From an uncultured Oscillospiraceae bacterium (GTDB taxonomy: Bacteria > Bacillota > Clostridia > Oscillospirales > Ruminococcaceae), in NCBI GenBank assembly GCA_910579545.1, contig CAJTVI010000003.1:37103-101102 (forward strand): a stretch of DNA of 64,000 nucleotides, in the 5' to 3' direction. The translations under genes were made by a program, and so were the position numbers. Shown one piece after another: positions 47,001-54,734 of the stretch; positions within the stretch are counted from its first letter, which is position 1, and every line of letters begins with the position of its first letter. The notes under the pieces were generated by a model. The model saw nothing but the letters and a program-made list of their open reading frames with translations. It was not told where the DNA came from and searched no databases.

Positions 47001-47239
47001 TCGGCCCCCTCCGGCTTCTGGGCCTCCAGCGCCTGCGCGGCGTTTGGGGCATCCGCCGGGGATACATCCCGCAGGTCGGCCAGCACCAGGTCGGCGCGGT
47101 TCACCGAAAGCCCGGCCAGGGCCCGCCCCTCCACAAAGGTATGGGTGAACCGGTCGCTCAGCGGCGCGGCGTCGCGCACGGCCTCCCACAGCCGCGGCTC
47201 GCCGCCGATCAGGCAGATACAAAGATGGCAGTGATACAT
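44078..47239 (-). CDS. Soluble hybrid sensor histidine kinase with PAS domains
   Basis: 1053 aa with no membrane segment, so cytoplasmic. An N-terminal receiver-like region (to ~130) precedes two or three PAS-type sensor domains (Q-T-P-N-L-I-W-Y-K-D near 145; L-D-I-L-G-Y near 275; another near 400). The HisKA dimer has N-M-S-H-D-I-R-T-P with the phospho-His near residue 565. The HATPase has D-T-G-I-G-M and G-T-G-L-G-M-A. Next comes a degenerate receiver, then an intact receiver with V-E-D-N and the phospho-Asp in L-M-D-I-Q-M-P. The ATG at 47239 has GGGGGAT upstream. No partner output regulator lies nearby. Confidence 0.92.
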   Translation of the reverse strand: MYHCHLCICLIGGEPRLWEAVRDAAPLSDRFTHTFVEGRALAGLSVNRADLVLADLRDVSPADAPNAAQALEAQKPEGAELILLAGAQQAEALFAAGCTAGDIWCPPFTYAAMACRFGRWLRRCRERVEAWQTSQFLEATINQTPNLIWYKDKDGIHEKVNDSFCRTVGKTKQQVEGRGHAYIWDVEQDDPACIESERLVMETRETHVSEESILTGAGARLLTTYKSPLYDLDGQVMGTVGVAIDVTKEHQYEQELVQKNKTLETIFTTLDCGVLCHTLDGSEILSVNQAALDILGYRTQQEMLDAGFNMVADSVLDEDKEVLRQAIRQLKKVNDSVSVEYRVIHPDGQLLHVTGNIKLLEENGVRFYRRFLLDCTEQKNQEDRERQESERYHHELIQALSTDYNLVCVFDLDTGGGETLRVQECPYGILEPIFSHGPLELEQNMGRYIAQCVYRDDQAMMRGILNRTHLEEELSKNETCYSNYRTLCGGRIRYFQMKAVRAGDWDKSHVAVLGLRCVDEETRREMEKTSLLENALEQANRANRAKSTFLSNMSHDIRTPMNAIIGFTTLAANHLGRTELVEEYLRKIMASGSHLLNLINDVLDMSHIESGKIHLDEKPCSLPEILHSLRSIVQVDAQAKQLELHFEAEDVADETILCDKLRLNQVLLNLLSNAVKYTNPGGRITLRLAQLPSPDAGGGRYEFCVQDTGIGMSEEFISHIFEPFEREHNSTISGIQGTGLGMAITRNLVDMMHGEIEIHSRQGVGTLVRVVFPFQQPQLEPAAPVLEPLRGLPLLVLAPEPGRAADLLARLGFLAGCAPDGPRALELALQARRDGRPYAACLADWQAPGAPEAVRQLRRQLDGIPVLVMAECDWPDIEQEAKDAGAGAFCAQPLFLSELRAALAELFGLPAAPADSGHQADGRQLRSGRILLVEDNELNQEIAVAILEEEGFEVEVAGNGREAVAMLCQHQPGWYRLVLMDIQMPVMNGYQAAEAIRALPDEGLRSIPIIAMTANAFEEDKQEALRHGMNAHIAKPIDIGLLLEALDEVAGQE

Positions 47240-47325
47240 GGTATCCCCCTTGCGTATCGTAAAGCCCGCGCGGCCCAAAAACGCCGCGCACGGCCTTGTT
47301 CAAAAGGATAAAAATCACCATATTA

Positions 47326-47355
47326 ACTATACCTGACCGGCCCGGGGCTTGTCAA
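47326..47355 (-). promoter_or_regulatory. Promoter of the hybrid kinase gene
   Basis: On the minus strand TTGACA (47350-47355), 18-nt spacer, TATAGT (47326-47331). It gives a ~80-nt leader before the ATG. Confidence 0.7.
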
Positions 47356-47429
47356 TGTTGCGGGGGCAAAAAACGGCCCCACAACAAAGAAAGCCGCCCC
47401 GCGCGGCGGGGCGGCGGGCACAAAAGCGG

Positions 47430-47458
47430 TTGGCTTTGCGCGCGGCAGGGTTTATACT
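47430..47458 (+). promoter_or_regulatory. Promoter of the methyltransferase gene
   Basis: TTGGCT at 47430-47435, 17-nt spacer, TATACT at 47453-47458, about 36 nt before the start codon. Confidence 0.7.
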
Positions 47459-47494
47459 ATAAAAAGAAAAATGCCGGGAAAGGGGCCGAACGCC

Positions 47495-48289
47495 ATGCCT
47501 GCCGAATTTGAGCGCACCTTTGACAACGCCGCCCGCGAATACGAGGCCACCCGGCCGGGATACCCCCCGGCGCTCTACGGGGCGCTGCTGCGCTACCAGC
47601 CGCTCTCGCCCCAAAGCCGGGTGCTGGAGATCGGCCTGGGCACCGGCAAGGCCGCGGGCCCGGTGCTGCAAACCGGCTGCCAGTTCATCGGGCTGGAGCC
47701 GGGCGGCAACCTGGCGGCCCTGGCCGCGCAGCGGCTGCGGGGGTTTGCCAACTTCCGCCTCTCCCAAACCACCCTCCAGGATTTTTGCTGCCCAAACGCA
47801 GGCTTTGACCTCGTCTACGCCGCCACGGCCTTCCACTGGCTGCCGGAGGAGTACGCCTATCGGCGGGTGTACGACCTGCTGAGACCCGGCGGGGCCTTTG
47901 CCCGCTTTGCCTACCGCGCCGGGCCGGACAAGAGGCGCCCGGCCCTGACCGAGGAGGTGGACGGGTACTACCAGCAGGCCCTGAGCCAGAAGGGGAAGTA
48001 CCGGGAGCTGCAAGAGGAGGACGTCCGGGCGCGGGCCGCCCTGGCGGAGCGGTATGGCTTTACCCAAACGGCCTGGCGCCTTTACCACATGCAAAAGGAT
48101 TTTACCGCGGAGGAGTATATGGCCCTGCTGCGCACCTACCGGGACCACATGGCGCTGGACCCCGCCAGCCGGCAGCGGCTCTTTGAGGGGATCTATGGGG
48201 CCATCCAGCGCCACGGCGGGGTGATGACGGTCTACTATACCGTGGACCTGGAGCTGGCAAGGAAGCCCGCGGCGCCGGCGGCCCGCTGA
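47495..48289 (+). CDS. Class I SAM-dependent methyltransferase
   Basis: 264 aa. Motif I is V-L-E-I-G-L-G-T-G-K near residue 47, followed by the acidic L-E-P-G and a motif IV-like A-A-T-A-F-H-W near 110, as in the Methyltransf_11 group of small-molecule methyltransferases. The substrate is unknown. The ATG at 47495 (AAAGGGG at 9 nt) is preferred over an earlier ATG at 47471 that lacks a site. Its stop touches the remnant of an ogt gene on the other strand. Confidence 0.85.
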   Translation: MPAEFERTFDNAAREYEATRPGYPPALYGALLRYQPLSPQSRVLEIGLGTGKAAGPVLQTGCQFIGLEPGGNLAALAAQRLRGFANFRLSQTTLQDFCCPNAGFDLVYAATAFHWLPEEYAYRRVYDLLRPGGAFARFAYRAGPDKRRPALTEEVDGYYQQALSQKGKYRELQEEDVRARAALAERYGFTQTAWRLYHMQKDFTAEEYMALLRTYRDHMALDPASRQRLFEGIYGAIQRHGGVMTVYYTVDLELARKPAAPAAR

Positions 48290-48329
48290 GCCCGCCGAGC
48301 GGGGAATCATAGTGGCGCGTGTATTCCAT
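48288..48329 (-). pseudogene. 5' remnant of an ogt-like gene
   Basis: Only the ribosome site (GGAGGG) and 13-14 codons (M-E-Y-T-R-H-Y-D-S-P-L-G-G) remain. They match the start of the intact ogt at 49513 at 11 of 13 residues. The frame then runs into the methyltransferase. The rest was lost, probably when the right neighbour was rearranged. Confidence 0.7.
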
Positions 48330-48476
48330 AGCGCCCTCCATTAAAAACTCAGACGCCCGCCGGCCCTCCCGCGGCACGATGGATCATGGTTGGCTGCCAA
48401 CACCTCGGTCATGCGCCCACCCCGCCTTGGGACAGCATGAAAAATGTTCCAAAATTACTAAATAAAAACTTGCAGG

Positions 48477-48515
48477 AAATTGCCCTCGAAACCACAAGGA
48501 TTCCGAGGGCAATTT
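48477..48515 (-). terminator. Hairpin abutting the island's left repeat, probable original tRNA-Arg terminator
   Basis: A perfect 12-bp stem (48477-48488 with 48504-48515) ends exactly where the displaced tRNA 3' copy begins. On the minus strand it would follow the tRNA CCA end directly. Confidence 0.65.
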
Positions 48516-48559
48516 GGTGCGCCCGACTGGATTAGAACCAGTGGCCTTCCGGGTCGGAG
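48515..48559 (-). repeat. attL-like copy of the tRNA-Arg 3' end
   Basis: Matches the tRNA-Arg 3' half (63106-63150) at 43 of 45 positions, in the same orientation. This is the usual scar of tyrosine-recombinase integration into a tRNA gene. The flanking gap 48330-48964 has no gene. Confidence 0.85.
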
Positions 48560-48767
48560 AACCCAGACACACAACGAAAAGTGGCCCTTCACAAGCCTTT
48601 TTAGCAGGTCTGCACGAAATTCGAGGGCGTATAAAACGCCCACAAAGCCTTTTGCCGCGCGGGTTTGCGGGCGTTCGCGCGGGCGGTGGTCAGATGGTGG
48701 TCTGGTGGGAAGACAAAGAATAGCACGAAAAACGCACGCATGAGATTACAATAACACAAGCACAAGA

Positions 48768-48870
48768 AAGTGAAGGAATCAATCGAAAAGTTAAGACGCT
48801 GAAGGTTAAAAGTGAAGAAGTTTAAGAAGTAAGTGAAGTGAAAGTGAAGAGTCTTCAGAAATAAGTGAAG
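48768..48870 (+). repeat. Five AAGTGAAG iterons near the left end of the island
   Basis: Copies start at 48768, 48810, 48831, 48842 and 48863, four of them within 61 bp. The clustering next to the attachment site suggests arm-type integrase or excisionase sites, or iterons; this is inferred from place and spacing only. Confidence 0.5.
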
Positions 48871-48964
48871 TAAAAATGGGGAAATGGGGTGCGCAGCTTT
48901 GCTGGAAAATCAGGCAAGGCCATGCACCTCATTTCCTGTAGCGGTTTTGGACAGAATTCAATCT

Positions 48965-49513
48965 TCACTGCGCTTTCAGCCATCGCACCGTGCCGCGTTT
49001 GGGAATAAAACACTTTGACAGCTCGGCTTTCTCCAATCTGAGCAGCTTTTCTTTTCTCTCAATGCCGCCCGCATAGCCGGTCAGGCTGCCGTTTGTGCCC
49101 ACCACCCGGTGGCAGGGGATGAGGATCGAGATGGGGTTGTGCCCGACCGCGCCGCCGACGGCCTGCGCGGACATCCGCGCCAGCCCCTTTTGCGCGGCGA
49201 TCCTGGCCGCGATTTCCCCATAAGTCATGGTCTGCCCATAGGGGATAGAGAGCAAAATTTCCCACACGGCCTTTTGAAACGCGGTCCCGCTGGGCTTCAG
49301 CGGTGGGGTGAAATCCGGTGCGTTTTCGTCAAAATAGAGATCGAGCCAGCGCCGGGCCTGCTCAAAGATGGGCAGGTCGTTTTCTTCGTGTTCCCTGCCG
49401 AGCGTGGCCTGAAAGTGTTTTTGCCCGTCGAACCAAAGGCCGGTCAGTGCCTCGCCGTCGCTGGCCAGCGTGATCCCGCCCAGCGGGGAATCGTAGCGGT
49501 GTGTGTATTCCAT
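48965..49513 (-). CDS. ogt: Methylated-DNA-protein cysteine methyltransferase
   Basis: 182 aa. The active site is I-P-C-H-R-V-V-G near residue 140. The helix-turn-helix Y-G-E-I-A precedes it, and Y-A-G-G-I-E-R-K follows. It removes alkyl groups from O6-alkylguanine in DNA by transfer to its own Cys. The ATG at 49513 has AGGGAG 6 nt upstream. It lies just inside the island; a broken second copy lies just outside (48288-48329). Confidence 0.94.
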   Translation of the reverse strand: MEYTHRYDSPLGGITLASDGEALTGLWFDGQKHFQATLGREHEENDLPIFEQARRWLDLYFDENAPDFTPPLKPSGTAFQKAVWEILLSIPYGQTMTYGEIAARIAAQKGLARMSAQAVGGAVGHNPISILIPCHRVVGTNGSLTGYAGGIERKEKLLRLEKAELSKCFIPKRGTVRWLKAQ

Positions 49514-49571
49514 GGAATTCTCCCTGTAAACAATGAATACTTTGTAAAGTGTTTGGATAGCAGGTAACGGT

Positions 49572-50009
49572 TTACATATCCTCCAGCATCCGTGCCAGTG
49601 CGCATTCAAACGCCGCGTCCTGCTCTTTTGTGCGTTTGGCAGGCCCCTTGGGGTGCTTGCCCGCGCGGAGGAGCTTTTTGTTTTGATAGCGTGTTTCGAG
49701 CAGACCGTCAATGTTCTCAGCGGTGTATTCTAAACCGTTCTGGTTCAGCACCCGCGCGCCGCGCGCAAGGCAGATACTCGCAAGGCCGTAGTCCTGCGTG
49801 ATGACAATGTCCCCAGGCCGAACCCGCTTGACCAGCGCAAAATCCACGCTGTCCGCGCCCTTGTCGAACATTAGCGTCCGGGCGTCCTCCCGCTCGATGT
49901 GGTGGGCAGTGTCGCAGAGGATCAGCACCGGGACGCCGAGCGGCCGGCACAGGCGGATGGTCAGGTCAACGACCGGGCAGCCGTCGGCGTCGATGAGTAC
50001 AGTAGGCAT
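49572..50009 (-). CDS. YaiI/YqxD family protein (DUF188)
   Basis: 145 aa, PIN-like fold. It starts M-P-T-V-L-I-D-A-D-G-C-P-V-V, has K-G-A-D-S-V-D-F-A-L and I-V-I-T-Q-D-Y-G-L-A, all typical of DUF188. Conserved acids suggest nuclease chemistry, but no activity is established. The ATG at 50009 is 6 nt from GGGAGG; the ATG two codons earlier touches the site. It ends 58 nt before ogt on the same strand, so the two may be co-transcribed. Confidence 0.85.
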   Translation of the reverse strand: MPTVLIDADGCPVVDLTIRLCRPLGVPVLILCDTAHHIEREDARTLMFDKGADSVDFALVKRVRPGDIVITQDYGLASICLARGARVLNQNGLEYTAENIDGLLETRYQNKKLLRAGKHPKGPAKRTKEQDAAFECALARMLEDM

Positions 50010-50421
50010 TGGCATCCTCCCATCGGGGCAATGTTTGTGCAAAGCAGAGTCTATAACAGATATTCGGAAAAGAAGTGCGCTTTTCAGCAAAACAGAGAAA
50101 ATTGTCTGACGGCAAAAAACAGCGAGAAATAGTGGGACAAATGGCCTGCGAATCTCCAATGTATTGTGAGGGGGCACAAGGCACAGAGAGGCCGGCTCCG
50201 GGTTTTTTGGGAAATGCCCCCACAGAACCGGACAAATGACCCCTTAGTGTCCAATATAGGGCAGAGAGGCAAAAAGGTCCTCCCCCAAAGCAGCCCTTGC
50301 CCTCATGAATCTTGACAACAGAATAACGTCCGTGCCGTACAGACCTTACCCGCTGAGAAAAAACCGGTATGAACCCGCGAAATGTGAAAATTTTGTGAAA
50401 TTTCGGGCGGGTACGTCTCCA

Positions 50422-50556
50422 AACGCGAAAAAGATGTCCGTTAAGGGTGAAGGGGTTAAGGACAGCCGCTGTGAGATTTCAAACAGGAGGATCCCTAAAT
50501 GCGAAAAAAATGTCCGTTAAAGGTGAAAAGGGATCAGGGGCAGCCGCTCCTCATCT
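50422..50556 (+). repeat. Tandem repeat, period 76, in the island control region
   Basis: Two ~57-bp copies share GCGAAAAA(G/A)ATGTCCGTTAA, then GGTGAA and GGCAGCCGCT-like ends. It lies in the 820-bp gene-free stretch 50010-50829 upstream of the AAA ATPase. Confidence 0.7.
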
Positions 50557-50633
50557 GCCCGTCCGAAAACCGGAGCGACAGCTTTCCCCAGCCCGGTCTG
50601 CGCAGGCATATCGGAGCAAGATCAGCGCGTGAA

Positions 50634-50773
50634 CGGTTTTGCAAGCATAGCGTTTGGTCGACCGCCAAACGCAAATTTGGGGCGCTGCCCCAAACCCCGG
50701 ATGCCCTTCATCAGCAGGTCAGGATCAGCCGGGAAACGGTTTTGCAAGCATCGCGTTTGGATATCCAAACGCG
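50634..50773 (+). repeat. Repeated palindromes (GCGTTTGG...CCAAACGC) upstream of the AAA ATPase
   Basis: Two copies of ACGGTTTTGCAAGCAT lead into palindromes at 50650-50672 and 50752-50773, the second a 22-bp perfect palindrome centred on GATATC. No ORF here looks real. With the period-76 repeat just upstream, this is a candidate origin or operator array for the element. Confidence 0.6.
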
Positions 50774-50829
50774 AACGGGGAGGCCCATTGCCCCCCTTTT
50801 TACCGACTGAAAAGGAAGGAGAAACGTCC

Positions 50830-52008
50830 ATGAAACAAGCACTTGGAATCTATCCGCTCGAAACCCTCTGCCGGCAGCCGCTGCTGCCCATCCCCTATGT
50901 GGTGGACGGCCTGCTCACGCCCGGCCTGTACCTCCTCGGAGGTTCCCCCAAGGTGGGCAAGAGTTGGATGGCCCTCCAGCTATGCCTCGCTGTGAGCCGC
51001 GGTGTGCCCTTTCTGGGCCGCCAAACGCGGCAGAGCGAGGTACGGCGGTGGCGCAGCCACGAAAGCCCCGGTGGGGCTTTCGAGCCGTCGGCCCGGTCTG
51101 CGCAGCAGATGCCGCGCGTGATTTTTGCGCGGCAAGGGCGGGACCTCGCGCTCGAGGACGGTCCACAGCGCCTCCACGCCCGCGCTGTGCGGCTCTGTCA
51201 GACGGCGGTGCCGGCCGGGCTCTACCTCTGCGAACAGGCCCCCTGCATCGGGCAGGGGCTGGAAGATGGCCTGCGAAAGGTGCTGGACGGGCAGCCCGGC
51301 ATCCGTTTGGTCATCATCGACACCCTGCAAAAGGTGCGCGCACCGCAGCAGTACGGCGCGACATACGGCGGAGATTACCAGGACGCCGCGGCCCTCAAGG
51401 CGCTGGCGGACGAGCGGCAGATCTGCCTGCTGGTGATCCACCACCTGCGCAAGATGGGCGACGCCGACCCGATGAACCGGCTGTCCGGCACAAACGGCCT
51501 GTCCGGCGCGGCGGACGGAATCCTGATCCTCGCGCGGGAAAAGCGGCAGGAGGGGCTTGCGACCCTGACCGCCGCCGGGCGGGACATTGAGGACCTGGAG
51601 GAACAGCTGCAGTTCGTCGACTGCCGCTGGTGCCCGGTGACGGCAGAGAACCGGCTGCGGATGGATCAGATCCTTGGCCCCCTGCAGGCACTGCTGCGGC
51701 AGAACGGCACGTTTTCCGGCACCGCCACCGAGCTTGCGGATATGTTAGAGCGGCAGGGCCAGGCCGCGGCCCCGGCGGCGCTGTCCAAATACATCCGCAC
51801 CCATGCCGAATGGCTGGCGCAGGCAGGCATCCTGGTCGAGACCCGGCGCACAAATCAAAAACGGACACTGCTTTTGCGGCAGTGCCCGGAACAGGGCCGT
51901 GACGAGGATGACGGAAATGACAGAAGTGACAGCACTTGCGGGGAGGGTGCGGCTCCGGCATCACCGTCACAGCTGTCACAGCCGTCATTCCTGTCACAAA
52001 CAGCATAA
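50830..52008 (+). CDS. RepA-like AAA ATPase / helicase (AAA_25)
   Basis: 392 aa. Walker A is G-G-S-P-K-V-G-K-S near residue 40. The E-D-G-P-Q-R-L-H-A-R motif follows near 112, I-I-D-T-L-Q-K-V near 165 is Walker B, and V-I-H-H-L-R-K near 205 is the sensor. These are hallmarks of hexameric RepA-like helicases of plasmids and integrative elements. Between Walker A and the E-D motif is ~30 residues of Arg/Ser-rich sequence absent from the usual G-x-V-L-Y-L-A-L-E-D layout, encoded by DNA with a 10-bp hairpin (51060-51082); it looks like an in-frame insertion. AAGGAAGGAG precedes the ATG. It ends 13 nt before the integrase. Confidence 0.85.
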   Translation: MKQALGIYPLETLCRQPLLPIPYVVDGLLTPGLYLLGGSPKVGKSWMALQLCLAVSRGVPFLGRQTRQSEVRRWRSHESPGGAFEPSARSAQQMPRVIFARQGRDLALEDGPQRLHARAVRLCQTAVPAGLYLCEQAPCIGQGLEDGLRKVLDGQPGIRLVIIDTLQKVRAPQQYGATYGGDYQDAAALKALADERQICLLVIHHLRKMGDADPMNRLSGTNGLSGAADGILILAREKRQEGLATLTAAGRDIEDLEEQLQFVDCRWCPVTAENRLRMDQILGPLQALLRQNGTFSGTATELADMLERQGQAAAPAALSKYIRTHAEWLAQAGILVETRRTNQKRTLLLRQCPEQGRDEDDGNDRSDSTCGEGAAPASPSQLSQPSFLSQTA

Positions 52009-52021
52009 CGGAGGGTAAAAT

Positions 52022-53257
52022 ATGGCGAGTATTCAACAGCGCGGCGAACGCAAATTCAAGATCACGGCCTGCAACGGCTACCGTGCAAACGGCCAGAAGC
52101 GGATGCAGAGCCGCACCATTGATGTGCCGGGTACGGTGCCAAAGCGCGGTATTATGCAGTATGTCCATGCGCAGGCCGAGCAGCTCGAAAAACGGTTCCG
52201 CTATGGCATCGACCAGGACGAGCGCACCCCGTTTGAGCAGTATGCGGCGGCTTGGCTGGCGCGGCAAAAGCACTACAAGCCCAGTACGCTGGCTGGATAC
52301 GCGCGGCAGTTGGAGGTCGTCTATCCCTTCATCGGCGGCATCCCGCTGGCCCGGCTGCGGCCGCTCAATCTGGAAGAACTGTGCGGGCATCTGCGGGCGC
52401 GGAAAACCAAAACCGGGCAGCCTGTCTGCGAGGCGACCGTGCAGAAGTATCTCGACACGGTTTCGGCGGTGCTGGAGGACGCCAAACGCAACGACATCAT
52501 CCCCTACAACCCGGCGCACCGGGTGAGCAAGCCGCACATCGAGCCAAAGCCCCAGCGCATCCCCAGCGAATACGAGATGCACCGGCTGCTGCAGTGCATT
52601 TTGCAGGAGGGAATGACCTACCGCGTGTTCTACCTGATCGCCATCTCGACCGGGCTGCGGCGGGGCGAGATCTGCGCGCTGCGCTGGAACAGCCTGCACG
52701 CCGGGGGCTGCCTGCGAGTCGAGCGTTCGCGCGGCATGGTGTTAGGGCAGGGGATCGTTGAGAGCAGCACCAAAAACCACCGCAGCCGGGAGGTTGTGCT
52801 GCCGCAGCTGGTGGCGGACTATCTGGGCGATCTGATGGCGGAGCAGGCGAGGGACGGGCTTTGCTTTGCGCCGGACGACCTCATTTTCCGCACCAAGAGC
52901 GGCCCGATCCACCCGGACAGCTTCACCCGGCATCTGCGGCGCATCTACCAGAAAAACGGCTTCCCGCCGGAGTATCACCTGCACAGCCTGCGGCATTTCT
53001 TTGCAACCTACCTGCTGGAAAACAACCTCAGCAAGCAGGTGGCGGCTGACCTGCTGGGCCACGCGGACACGGCCTTTCTCGAGCGTACTTACTGCCACCC
53101 GCGCAGCGAGGCCAAGCAACGTGCGGCAGGCATTCTCAACGATCTGCTGGCGCCCGAGGACGATGAAGCCTGGGAGCGGGAACAGGCGGAGGTGAAAAGG
53201 CAGGAGGCTGAGCGGCAGGGCCGCGAGGAAAAACCGCAGGGCCGGAAAGCGGGCTGA
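52022..53257 (+). CDS. Tyrosine recombinase / integrase 1
   Basis: 411 aa. A SAM-like core-binding domain spans ~70-165. The catalytic set is Arg in T-G-L-R-R-G-E near residue 213, Lys in S-T-K-N-H near 245, H-S-L-R-H near 325, G-H-A-D near 348, and Tyr in R-T-Y-C-H near 359. All are present, so it should be active. The C-terminal ~35 residues are highly charged. It overlaps no other gene and is 13 nt from the AAA ATPase, which fits a helicase-integrase module of an integrative element. Confidence 0.93.
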   Translation: MASIQQRGERKFKITACNGYRANGQKRMQSRTIDVPGTVPKRGIMQYVHAQAEQLEKRFRYGIDQDERTPFEQYAAAWLARQKHYKPSTLAGYARQLEVVYPFIGGIPLARLRPLNLEELCGHLRARKTKTGQPVCEATVQKYLDTVSAVLEDAKRNDIIPYNPAHRVSKPHIEPKPQRIPSEYEMHRLLQCILQEGMTYRVFYLIAISTGLRRGEICALRWNSLHAGGCLRVERSRGMVLGQGIVESSTKNHRSREVVLPQLVADYLGDLMAEQARDGLCFAPDDLIFRTKSGPIHPDSFTRHLRRIYQKNGFPPEYHLHSLRHFFATYLLENNLSKQVAADLLGHADTAFLERTYCHPRSEAKQRAAGILNDLLAPEDDEAWEREQAEVKRQEAERQGREEKPQGRKAG

Positions 53258-53272
53258 GAAAAAAGGCAGGGT

Positions 53273-53362
53273 GGGCGCCCAATAGGGCGTCCACTTTGCC
53301 AAATTGAGACTGCGTTTGGGGACAGGGGAGCAGATGCGGGCGTCCAATGGGACGTCCACTTT
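53273..53362 (+). repeat. Two 25-bp direct repeats between the integrase genes
   Basis: Copies at 53273-53297 and 53338-53362 differ at about three positions and each contains CAAT(A/G)GG and CGTCCACTTT. They lie between the stop of integrase 1 and the start of integrase 2, in a gene-free 263-bp gap. Confidence 0.65.
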
Positions 53363-53520
53363 TTTGAAACAGCAAAATGAAAAGCAGTACCGCCTGCCGC
53401 TGAAAATTTTTATGCAGATACGCTGCTTTTTGCCAAAATCATTGGTGGTATTGAGTATGGCTATTGGCCTCAGTTGTGGGTATGCTTGGTGTCAGAAAAT
53501 TAGAAAAGGAGTGGTCAAAC

Positions 53521-54690
53521 ATGGCGTCCATCCGCAAACGAGGCAGCAGCTATCTCATCATTGTATCGCGCGGGTACGACTATTTAGGCGGCCGCATCAA
53601 GCCCGCGCAGAAAACCGTTCACCCGCCGCAGGGCCTGACCGAAAAGCAGACGCAGAAGTGGCTGAACGAACAGGCGGTGCTATACGAAATGGAGGTGAAG
53701 CATACTGCGCCGGTTGACCGGAGCATCACACTGGCAAGGTACATCGACATCTGGCTGGAGCAGGTGGCGCCGAAAAAGCTGGCGCTCTCGACCCTAACCC
53801 GCGACAAACAGGACATCCGGCGCATTCTGCCCAAACTTGGACACTACAAATTGGCGGATTTGAACAAGGACATCCTGCGGGATTTTTACGAGGATATGCG
53901 CGCTGAGCAGAACTGGAAAACCGGCGAGCCGCTGGCCGAAAAGACGGTCGAGGGCATCCATTCCTGTCTGTGCGGCATCCTGTCCGACGCGGTGGAGGCG
54001 GGCTACCTCGCGCACAATCCAGCGTGGCGCGCCTACCGGAAAAAGGGTGTGCAGAAAGAGCGCCCGGTCGCGGACGAGGAGACGGTGCAGCGGCTGATCG
54101 CGGCGCTGGAGGGCCAGAACATGAAGTATGAGGTGTACTTCAAACTGATCCTTGCCACCGGGATGCGCCGGGGCGAGTGCTGCGGGCTGCGCTGGAGCGA
54201 CATCGACTGGCGCGACCGGTCGATGCACATCCAGCGGAATGTGGTGAAGGTATCGTACCAGCCAATCTTCGTCAAGGAGCCAAAGACCCGCGCGGGGGAC
54301 CGGGTGGTGTACCTGTCGGAGGAGTTGTGCAGGCTGCTGCGGGCGTGGCAAACGGAGTGCGCGTGGGAGAAGGAGCAGCTCGGCGGGGATGCACTGGCTG
54401 CGGAGGACTATCTGTTCCGCCAGCCAAACGGCGACCCGATGGTGCCCAGCAGCTTCACCTTCCGGTTTAAGAAAATCTTGCGGGAGAATGGGCTGCCGGA
54501 GAATATGAACGTGCACAGCCTGCGGCATACCAATGCCAGCCTGCTGATTGCGCAGGGCGTGGATGTGCGCACGGTGGCCGGACTGCTGGGCCATGCGCAG
54601 CCGAGTACTACGCTGGATATTTACAGCCATGCGTTTGATAAGAATAAGCGGGCGGCGCAGGAGAAACTGGGAAATGCGATTGGAATATAA
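53521..54690 (+). CDS. Tyrosine recombinase / integrase 2
   Basis: 389 aa, Tn916-type integrase layout. An N-terminal arm-binding region (M-A-S-I-R-K-R-G-S-S-Y) precedes a core-binding domain (~65-165). Catalytic residues: T-G-M-R-R-G-E near 218, Lys in K-T-R-A near 258, H-S-L-R-H near 335, G-H near 358, and Tyr in D-I-Y-S-H near 370. The ATG at 53521 has AAAAGGAG upstream; an earlier in-frame ATG lacks one. It marks the boundary to the AT-rich defence block. Confidence 0.93.
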   Translation: MASIRKRGSSYLIIVSRGYDYLGGRIKPAQKTVHPPQGLTEKQTQKWLNEQAVLYEMEVKHTAPVDRSITLARYIDIWLEQVAPKKLALSTLTRDKQDIRRILPKLGHYKLADLNKDILRDFYEDMRAEQNWKTGEPLAEKTVEGIHSCLCGILSDAVEAGYLAHNPAWRAYRKKGVQKERPVADEETVQRLIAALEGQNMKYEVYFKLILATGMRRGECCGLRWSDIDWRDRSMHIQRNVVKVSYQPIFVKEPKTRAGDRVVYLSEELCRLLRAWQTECAWEKEQLGGDALAAEDYLFRQPNGDPMVPSSFTFRFKKILRENGLPENMNVHSLRHTNASLLIAQGVDVRTVAGLLGHAQPSTTLDIYSHAFDKNKRAAQEKLGNAIGI

Positions 54691-54734
54691 TGGAACCATC
54701 ATTTAATTACTTCGACATACTATGTCATAGTTGA

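Noticed and set aside
48768..48870. Possible CRISPR array
   Set aside because: The repeated unit is only 8 bp and spacing is irregular (42, 21, 11, 21), unlike CRISPR repeats of 23-47 bp.
50305..50520. 71-codon reading frame in the island control region
   Set aside because: It is made largely of the period-76 repeat, so the frame is open by chance.
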